Assembly: GCA_016721315.1 (NCBI GenBank)
Contig: JADKIL010000005.1
Coordinates: forward strand, 248,001-312,000
From: Candidatus Villigracilis vicinus
GTDB taxonomy: Bacteria; Chloroflexota; Anaerolineae; Anaerolineales; Villigracilaceae
Reading direction: 5' to 3'
DNA length: 64,000 nucleotides
Positions 58,344 through 64,000 of this stretch are shown one piece after another. How positions within the stretch are numbered: position 1 is the first letter of the stretch; every line of letters begins with the position of its first letter. The translations under genes and the position numbers were made by a program. The notes beneath the pieces were generated by a model, which made no database searches, was not told the origin of the DNA, and worked only from the letters and a program-made list of their open reading frames with translations.

Positions 58344-59618
58344 TTACGGTCCCGCCGTAGCGATCACCAAACGGCTTGGGTCGATATATTTGCGGGCAGC
58401 CTCAAGCACATCTGCACGCGTCACCTTGCGGACAAGGCTTTCGTAACGTTGGTAATAATCCATACCCAGATCATACCGATGGATATTGAGGATCGCACTG
58501 GCCATGCCGCCATTCGACTCCAGCGACAAGGGCAGCCGCCCCACATAATTCGCCTGACTGTCGGCAAGTTCCTCTTTCGTTACGCCGCTCTTCACAAAAC
58601 GCTGCAATTCTTTTTCTACCAAATCCAGCGCCTTCTTTAAGTTCTTCGGGTTTACCCCCGCATTCACTTCCCAACTGCCTGGTCCGACCCCGGCATGCAA
58701 ACTGGAATAGGCATAATATGCCAAACCTGATTTTTCGCGCACCACATTGCCAATGCGCCCCATCATGCCAAATTGACCCAGCACCGAATTTCCGAGCGAA
58801 GCCGCCATGTAATCGGGACTTTTGCGATTCGGTCCGAGCGTACCAACGACCAGGTCAGATTGCGACTTGCCGGGAATCGAGTGGTGACGTTTGATGGTTT
58901 TTGTGACAGGCTTGAGCGGAGGAAGAACCGGCGCTTCTTTCTGACCCGGAACAGACCAGCCACCCAGGAATTTTTCCACTGCTTCAACCGCTTTCTTCGG
59001 CTGGATGGCGCCAACGATGGCAATGACCATACCGCGAGGTCCAAAATGAAGGCGATGGAACGTTTCCAGATCTTTGCGGGTAATCGCCTGGATCGTTTCC
59101 ACATAGCCATCTGACGGTTTGCCATAAGGATGATCGGCATACAGGAATTTTTCAAAAAGCATATCCGCCATATCAGATGTATCTTGTGCGCGCAATGCCA
59201 GCCCCGTAAGAAGCTGTGTGCGCAGACGCTCGAATTCATCTTCAGGGAAGGTCGGGGTTTGCAATGATTCAGCGAGAAGGGTGAGGACAAGTGGAAGTTC
59301 TTCCACCAAGGCGCGCCCGCCAAAGTTCGTGTTGTGAACGCCCGAGTCGAACCCCAGGCTGGCGCCGACGGTTTCAAGCTCGTTATAAATGGCGTCGAAG
59401 GTGCGGGTTTGCGTGCCGCGCATCAACATACTGGAGACAAAGTCGGCGAGCCCCAACTTCTCGTCCGTTTCAAAGAGGGCACCCGCAGGGAGATACCCGC
59501 CGAAGTTGACCGCCGGGCTGTTAAAGTTGGAACGCGCCAGAACCGTAATGCCGTTCGGAAGCGTGGTCTGATAGACATCTTCCGGGCTGGGCATGGATGA
59601 TCTATTTTTCGCTGCCAT
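58344..59618 (-). CDS. M16 peptidase-like subunit without zinc motif
   Basis: 424 residues with the two M16 halves. The first half has GLADFVSSMLMRGT where active members have H-x-x-E-H, so this copy cannot bind zinc there. C-terminal half has typical KSGLAYYAYSSLH. As in bacterial M16 pairs and the mitochondrial processing peptidase, such subunits partner with a catalytic one; the gene for that lies directly upstream, with the stop and this start adjoining. Confidence 0.88.
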   Translation of the reverse strand: MAAKNRSSMPSPEDVYQTTLPNGITVLARSNFNSPAVNFGGYLPAGALFETDEKLGLADFVSSMLMRGTQTRTFDAIYNELETVGASLGFDSGVHNTNFGGRALVEELPLVLTLLAESLQTPTFPEDEFERLRTQLLTGLALRAQDTSDMADMLFEKFLYADHPYGKPSDGYVETIQAITRKDLETFHRLHFGPRGMVIAIVGAIQPKKAVEAVEKFLGGWSVPGQKEAPVLPPLKPVTKTIKRHHSIPGKSQSDLVVGTLGPNRKSPDYMAASLGNSVLGQFGMMGRIGNVVREKSGLAYYAYSSLHAGVGPGSWEVNAGVNPKNLKKALDLVEKELQRFVKSGVTKEELADSQANYVGRLPLSLESNGGMASAILNIHRYDLGMDYYQRYESLVRKVTRADVLEAARKYIDPSRLVIATAGP

Positions 59619-60878
59619 TTACGCCCCCTTGCCTTGTGGGATATACGTCCCCACCACCCGCTTGCTGGGCTGAAAATATTTCTGTGCCACACGTTGAACA
59701 TCCTGCGGGGTGACTTTGGCAAGTTTGTTCAAATACGTGGTGTACCAAGTGTAATCCGAGAACATGGCAGTGTAACCCATCCAAAAAGCCTGATTGGTGA
59801 TGTTCTCGCTGCCATACGCAAAAACGGCACGCGCCTGTTTGACTGCGCGTTGGATCTCGGCAGCAGGCACGGGTTCGTTCTGTATCCGCTTAATTTCATC
59901 GTCCAGAACAGACAATGCCTCTTCGGGCTTTTTATCCGGTCGGTGTACGATGGTGAAGCGATATAAAAACGGGTCAATGGTCGACTCTGACCAGCCAGAA
60001 ATATCCACAGCATGCCCTTTATCGACGAGGGCGCGATAGAGACGGCAGGTTTTATAGGACAGTCCGCTGGCGCCGTTGAGCAGGCTTTCGAGCACCTGCA
60101 AGGCGAAGTAATCTGCATCCAGAGCATTTGGGAAGGGATAAGCGACTTGAGTGAATGCCGTCTCACCGGGACCTTCCACAGTCAACTGAAGCTCACCTTT
60201 GCGTTCCGGCTCAGGGCGGGCAAGCCGCGGCGGGATGTTGCCTTTCGGGATGGGCTCGAACAATTCTTTGATGCGCTTCAGCATGGACTTGGTATCGAAA
60301 TCACCTGCCAGTGAGAGGGTGGCATTGTTCGGCACATAATAGGAACGATAGTGGTTATACAAGTCGTCACGGGTGATGGTGTGCAGGTCTGCCATATCGC
60401 CAATGATCTCGTGGTGATATGGATGCACACGGAAGGACGCATGCTGCACCGCTTCGCCCAGCAGGAACATCGGCTCATTCTCGGAGCCTTCCCGCTCTGA
60501 AATGATGACCGTACGCTCTGAGGCGACTTCTTTTGCATCAAAGATGCTTTTGGTCATACGGTCTGATTCGAGGCGCAAGGCAAGGTCGATCTTGGCGGCA
60601 GGCATGGTTTCATAATAGCGGGTGGAATCGCGTGAGGTGGATGCATTCCAGCGCCCGCCTTCACGCGAGATGGCTTTATCAAGCATGCTGCCGGGGAATT
60701 TCTTCGTTCCCTTGAACATCATGTGTTCGGTCCAGTGAGAGATGCCGGTCTTGCCGGTGGGTTCGTCGCGCGAGCCGACCTTGTACCAGATCCAGGAGGA
60801 AATGATCGGGGCGGTACGGATCTCTTTGAGCATGACTTTCATGCCGTTCTTCAACTGAACTTGTGTAACATTTTTCAT
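59619..60878 (-). CDS. M16 zinc peptidase, catalytic subunit
   Basis: 419 residues. Inverted zinc motif H48-W-T-E51-H52 (GISHWTEHMMFKGT), with the third ligand glutamate in the SEREGSENEP region. Resembles processing-peptidase/PqqL-type enzymes; probably cleaves small proteins or peptides. No signal peptide. Its partner at 58344 follows without gap. Start at the ATG of MKNVTQVQLK. Confidence 0.9.
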   Translation of the reverse strand: MKNVTQVQLKNGMKVMLKEIRTAPIISSWIWYKVGSRDEPTGKTGISHWTEHMMFKGTKKFPGSMLDKAISREGGRWNASTSRDSTRYYETMPAAKIDLALRLESDRMTKSIFDAKEVASERTVIISEREGSENEPMFLLGEAVQHASFRVHPYHHEIIGDMADLHTITRDDLYNHYRSYYVPNNATLSLAGDFDTKSMLKRIKELFEPIPKGNIPPRLARPEPERKGELQLTVEGPGETAFTQVAYPFPNALDADYFALQVLESLLNGASGLSYKTCRLYRALVDKGHAVDISGWSESTIDPFLYRFTIVHRPDKKPEEALSVLDDEIKRIQNEPVPAAEIQRAVKQARAVFAYGSENITNQAFWMGYTAMFSDYTWYTTYLNKLAKVTPQDVQRVAQKYFQPSKRVVGTYIPQGKGA

Positions 60879-60938
60879 AAAACTCCAAAGTTATTTCATC
60901 GGTTAGGCGCTCCAGCAAGGGTAAACCTGAAGCGAGAA

Positions 60939-61853
60939 TTACTGGCAAATCGGATTTCCATCGATGTTGACAGCCTGGGGTTCGAGCAAACAGTAAAGAG
61001 GTTTAATGACATTCTGCAAGCCGACGAAGGGGTCGTTCAATTGCGTTTCTTTCAAGGGGATATCCACCGGGACGTTCAAGGTCACCGGCACTTGTTGATC
61101 TACCGGAACGGTCAATGCGAGGTTGACGGGCAACACCGTTCCTTTGGGGAGGACGATGGTGGTGTTTGCCTGGGAAATGTTCAAACCGCCGGTGTTGACC
61201 GTAACCAGCGCATTCGTAATGGTGACATCCTGACTGAGGACGACATTGGTCTGCTGGTTGAGCTGCAGGTCGAACTTTACAGGGATGGTGGTGTTAACCA
61301 CCACGTTCGTTTGGATATTGGCACGTTCCATTTTTTCAAAATTGGAATACAGACCGGCAGGCAAGTCCATCACGGCCACGCCTGCGTTCATGATCTTCGC
61401 CATATCCAATTTGAGGCGATAGACGCTGATGACAAGAACAATAAGGATGACCGCCAGCACAATGTTGATGGTAAGAGAGATTATGCTTGCAGTCGTCCAT
61501 AAACGTGGACCCCAAAGGGGTGATGCGCTCGCCGGAGCAGGAGCAGGTTTCGAGATGGGTTTTGAAGCGGGGGCGGAAGCAGGCGGCACTACCGGCTTGG
61601 GATCGGCTTTTTGAGGGGCGGCATCCGCTTTTTTTGGAAGAGCCCCCAAGGCGTCATTTTTCTTTGCCGATTTTTGAGGCAGGGATGAAAGAGCGCTTTT
61701 ACCGTCTTCTGTTTTTGCTTCTTTCGCCTCTGCTCCTCCCTCGCTTAAGACTTCCTTGATCTCTTTTTCGGAGCGCTTCGAGAGCGGATTGAAGCTCGTC
61801 ATGAGCTTTTGAAATTTTTCTACAGGATCTTCTTTGATAGGTTCTTCGGTCAT
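60939..61853 (-). CDS. Single-pass membrane protein with Pro/Lys-rich cytoplasmic part
   Basis: 304 residues from the ATG at 61853 (CAGGAGACGG before it). Residues 1-115 are charged and Pro/Ala/Lys-rich, then one transmembrane helix (about 126-148, IISLTINIVLAVILIVLVIS), then an extracytoplasmic part of repeated beta-like segments rich in N, T, V (NTTIPVKFDLQLNQQTNVVL). Family not recognised; similar large paralogues with TM plus NTxxV repeats occur in this kind of bacteria. The gene lies upstream of the peptidase pair with 60 bases between. Confidence 0.6.
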   Translation of the reverse strand: MTEEPIKEDPVEKFQKLMTSFNPLSKRSEKEIKEVLSEGGAEAKEAKTEDGKSALSSLPQKSAKKNDALGALPKKADAAPQKADPKPVVPPASAPASKPISKPAPAPASASPLWGPRLWTTASIISLTINIVLAVILIVLVISVYRLKLDMAKIMNAGVAVMDLPAGLYSNFEKMERANIQTNVVVNTTIPVKFDLQLNQQTNVVLSQDVTITNALVTVNTGGLNISQANTTIVLPKGTVLPVNLALTVPVDQQVPVTLNVPVDIPLKETQLNDPFVGLQNVIKPLYCLLEPQAVNIDGNPICQ

Positions 61854-61946
61854 TGCCGTCTCCTGTGCAAATACGATACATAATATTAGCATAGTTATTT
61901 CGGGCTGTAAGATTTTGTTGAAAGTTAATAAAGGCATGAGAACAAC

Positions 61947-61975
61947 TTGTAATGACTGGTGTTTTAAAATATAAT
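61947..61975 (+). promoter_or_regulatory. Promoter of the oxidoreductase gene
   Basis: TTGTAA (61947-61952), 17-base spacer, TATAAT (61970-61975), about 33 bases before the GTG start. Confidence 0.75.
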
Positions 61976-62008
61976 GCGATAGTTTACGTCCAATTTAGGA
62001 GAGAGAAA

Positions 62009-63319
62009 GTGGAAAATCAATATTTCGTCGCCGTGATCGGCGCGGGACCCGCGGGGCTTTTTGGAGCAAGAGAACTGGCAAACAACGGCGTACGTGTTGC
62101 ACTATTCAATCGCGATATTAAAGCTGGCGGTCTGGCAGAGTATGGAATTTATCTTGAAAAGCACACCATGAAGGAAGGGCTGCGCAAGCAGTTCCGACAG
62201 GCGCTCGATATGGCAAACGTTGACTATTACGGCAATGTTTCCATTGGCGCAGGCGGCGATTTTTCGCTGGATGAAATTCGCGCGCTCGGCTTTGACGCGG
62301 TGCTGGTCTCTGCCGGTGCGCAGGGGACGAAGTCTTTGGGCTTGCCCGGCGAAACCCTTGAAGGCGTGTACCATGCCAAGGATGTTGTTTATCACTACAA
62401 CAAACTGCCCCCATTCAGCCAGCGCAAATTCCATTTTGGAAAGCGCGCCGCCATCATAGGCGCAGGCAACGTAATGGTGGATATTGCACGTTATCTGATC
62501 CATTACCAGGGCGTGGAAGAAGTAACTGCCGTGGTGCGCCGTGGTCCGGCAGAGGTGAATTTCACCAAGGAAGAGATGAAGCACTTGATCTCATACCTTG
62601 ATATGGCAGAGTTCGAGAAGGAGTTGGCGCGTGTGCGCCCCGCATTGGATGCGGTCGGGCAAAGCCCGGAACTGGGACGCCAGAAAATTTTGGAGGCGCA
62701 AGCCAAGGCAGACCCGAAGACCCAGAATGCCAAGTTCCAATTCGCCTTCCTCGCCTCGCCCACCGGGATGATGGGCGAGAACGGGCAGGTAACCCAATTG
62801 GAAGTGGAAGATAACATTCTCACTGAGCGCGATGGCAAGACCAGCGCCAAGGGCACCGGTGCCAAACGCACTCTCGCAGTGGACACGGTCATTTTTGCGA
62901 TTGGCGATCAGGTGGATGCGAATTTCGGTTTAGCGACTGAATGGGGTGAGTTTGCCAAGGACAAGGAACCCAAGTTCCCTGTGGAAAATACCTCCTACGA
63001 ATCCACCACCGAGGGAATTTTCGTGGGCGGATGGTCGCGCAAGGCAAGCGAAGGTCTGGTTGGCTATGCCCGCCGCGACGGAACGAATGCCGCCAAGGCG
63101 GTCTTGCAATATTTGCAAGCCAACCCGCCTGCCAACACCAACGCCGACACCGTGGCGGCAAAAATGAAAACACTGCAAAAGCCAGTTGTACACAAAGACG
63201 ATATCAAACGGCTGGAAGCTGCCGAAGCCGAGGAAGCGAAAAAGCACAGCATTGAAGGCTTCAAGTTCGCAAGCAACGAAGAAATGCTGCAAGCCATGGG
63301 CTTTCTGGAAACAGCCTAG
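62009..63319 (+). CDS. FAD/NAD(P)-dependent oxidoreductase (ferredoxin-NADP reductase-like)
   Basis: 436 residues from a GTG at 62009 with TTAGGAGAGAG upstream. FAD-binding VAVIGAGPAGLFGARELANN (residues 8-27), a second dinucleotide motif AAIIGAGNVMVDIARYL, and a C-terminal FVGGWSRKASEGLVGYARRD match the adrenodoxin-reductase/FprA-like and glutamate-synthase small-subunit group. Likely transfers electrons between NADPH and a ferredoxin or similar; partner unknown. A terminator follows. Confidence 0.82.
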   Translation: MENQYFVAVIGAGPAGLFGARELANNGVRVALFNRDIKAGGLAEYGIYLEKHTMKEGLRKQFRQALDMANVDYYGNVSIGAGGDFSLDEIRALGFDAVLVSAGAQGTKSLGLPGETLEGVYHAKDVVYHYNKLPPFSQRKFHFGKRAAIIGAGNVMVDIARYLIHYQGVEEVTAVVRRGPAEVNFTKEEMKHLISYLDMAEFEKELARVRPALDAVGQSPELGRQKILEAQAKADPKTQNAKFQFAFLASPTGMMGENGQVTQLEVEDNILTERDGKTSAKGTGAKRTLAVDTVIFAIGDQVDANFGLATEWGEFAKDKEPKFPVENTSYESTTEGIFVGGWSRKASEGLVGYARRDGTNAAKAVLQYLQANPPANTNADTVAAKMKTLQKPVVHKDDIKRLEAAEAEEAKKHSIEGFKFASNEEMLQAMGFLETA

Positions 63320-63328
63320 GGTTCACAG

Positions 63329-63370
63329 AAAAAGGAGACAGCCGCTGTGCAAGGCGGCTGTCTCTTTTTA
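63329..63370. terminator. Intrinsic terminator after the oxidoreductase gene
   Basis: Stem aaaaaggagacagccgc / gcggctgtctcttttta. Confidence 0.9.
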
Positions 63371-63393
63371 GTTCGGCTATACACCTTGCCAAA

Positions 63394-63618
63394 TTATGTC
63401 CATTGGTAGTTCGCCAGCATGGACGCTATCCCACCGAGGAACAATACGATAACGAGCGTGAGCACCATCACGCCCACTTCTTTGAGGATTTTGGCGCGGG
63501 CGTGTTCGGTTCCTGCATATTTTTGGATGATAGCGTAGGTGGAGAGGAAAAGGCTGGACAGTAAAGAAGTGATGCCCAGAGGTACACCTGCTTTCGGGTA
63601 AAAAAACAACGAAAACAA
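63394..63618 (-). CDS. Small membrane protein, start uncertain
   Basis: About 74 residues from a TTG at 63618, two hydrophobic helices (about 12-32 and 48-68) with a charged loop (KYAGTEHARAKILKEVG). The frame stays open upstream for about 16 codons to an in-frame stop, with no ATG/GTG and no ribosome-binding site, so the true start is unclear. No family recognised. It follows the partial gene at the right edge on the same strand. Confidence 0.45.
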   Translation of the reverse strand: MFSLFFYPKAGVPLGITSLLSSLFLSTYAIIQKYAGTEHARAKILKEVGVMVLTLVIVLFLGGIASMLANYQWT

Positions 63619-63667
63619 GGCAGAAGCTAATAATGTAATGGAAAATAGAGAGGCGACTTTTTTTATT

Positions 63668-64000
63668 TTATTTCAATTTCAAAACGATAGGGGAGGCATC
63701 TTTGCGGGAAATAAAAATCGTGCTGCCATCGGCTGACCAAGCCATGTAACCATACGCAACCACATGTCCAGGGTCAATTTCAGATAAACGAATTAACTCT
63801 TGACGCTCTTGGGTACGCCAACGTACTAATGTCAAAACCGTATCATAGACATTGTCCGCATGAAAAGGCGTAATACTGCAAGGAGTCGGGCTTTCATGGC
63901 ATTGCCATTCTGAAATCAAAATATATTCCCCAGTTGGGTCAAAAAGCAATCCAGATGATAATTGATTAGGACGCTTGGAGATAAATCCTGTTGAGATGGT
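63668..64000 (-). CDS. Beta-propeller-like protein, C-terminal part (cut by window edge)
   Basis: The frame is open to the right edge (110 residues visible). LLFDPTGEYILISEWQ and MAWSADGSTIFISRK are blade-like strands of the WD40/TolB type, ending in LKLK. The N-terminus and any signal are outside the window. Function unknown. Confidence 0.6.
   Translation of the reverse strand, partial: TISTGFISKRPNQLSSGLLFDPTGEYILISEWQCHESPTPCSITPFHADNVYDTVLTLVRWRTQERQELIRLSEIDPGHVVAYGYMAWSADGSTIFISRKDASPIVLKLK

Overview
The window looks like a core chromosomal segment of a member of the Chloroflexota, probably class Anaerolineae. This is inference from several traits together: moderate GC, a LexA box of the GAAC-N4-GTTC type upstream of lexA, Tat-exported and membrane-anchored L,D-transpeptidases, an SDR-type threonine-dehydrogenase-like protein, a DUF2089/SHOCT operon, and many intergenic repeats with a 7-base period. 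No rRNA, phage, insertion sequence with a transposase, or CRISPR array was seen. Both edges cut genes: a HAD-type phosphatase at the left and a beta-propeller-like protein at the right.

Layout. 1-9.2 kb holds a HAD fragment, a sulfatase, an SDR, mutS2, a LuxR-type membrane regulator, a lipoprotein, a DSP-type phosphatase and small membrane proteins. 9.4-16.2 kb is a CoA-carboxylation block: methylcrotonyl-CoA-carboxylase-like beta subunit, DUF1579 protein, epimerase, biotin carboxylase, biotin carrier protein, MaoC hydratase and a CLYBL-like lyase. 16.3-19.9 kb has a phosphoesterase, a DUF1801 protein, a Spo0M-like protein, a TDH-like SDR and a lipoprotein. 20-25.7 kb has a candidate PD-(D/E)XK nuclease, an amidase and four L,D-transpeptidases, one of them frameshifted. 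27.8-35.4 kb is the nusA-ylxR-infB-rbfA-nrnA-truB-ribF translation cluster. 35.4-44.2 kb has a NUDIX protein, an M14 peptidase, a class III cyclase, a LuxR regulator, an HtrA-like protease, panE, a GNAT protein and an MFS transporter. 44.5-48.3 kb is a five-gene operon in which four proteins share one short helical motif. Then come corA, lexA, and on the minus strand tRNA-Thr, tRNA-Tyr, tRNA-Thr, tuf, rpmG, tRNA-Trp, secE, nusG, rplK, rplA, rplJ, rplL. From 56.3 kb: an SOS-boxed P-loop ATPase gene with a small partner, acpS, a paired M16 peptidase, a membrane protein and an FAD/NAD(P) oxidoreductase.

The most interesting items are the ATPase gene whose start abuts a LexA-type palindrome, the operon of SHOCT-motif proteins, the 7-base-period repeats that also sit in frame inside mutS2, the cluster of cell-wall cross-linking enzymes with one broken copy, and the carboxylase/MaoC/CLYBL block. 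All functional calls are from reading the sequence; no database search was run.
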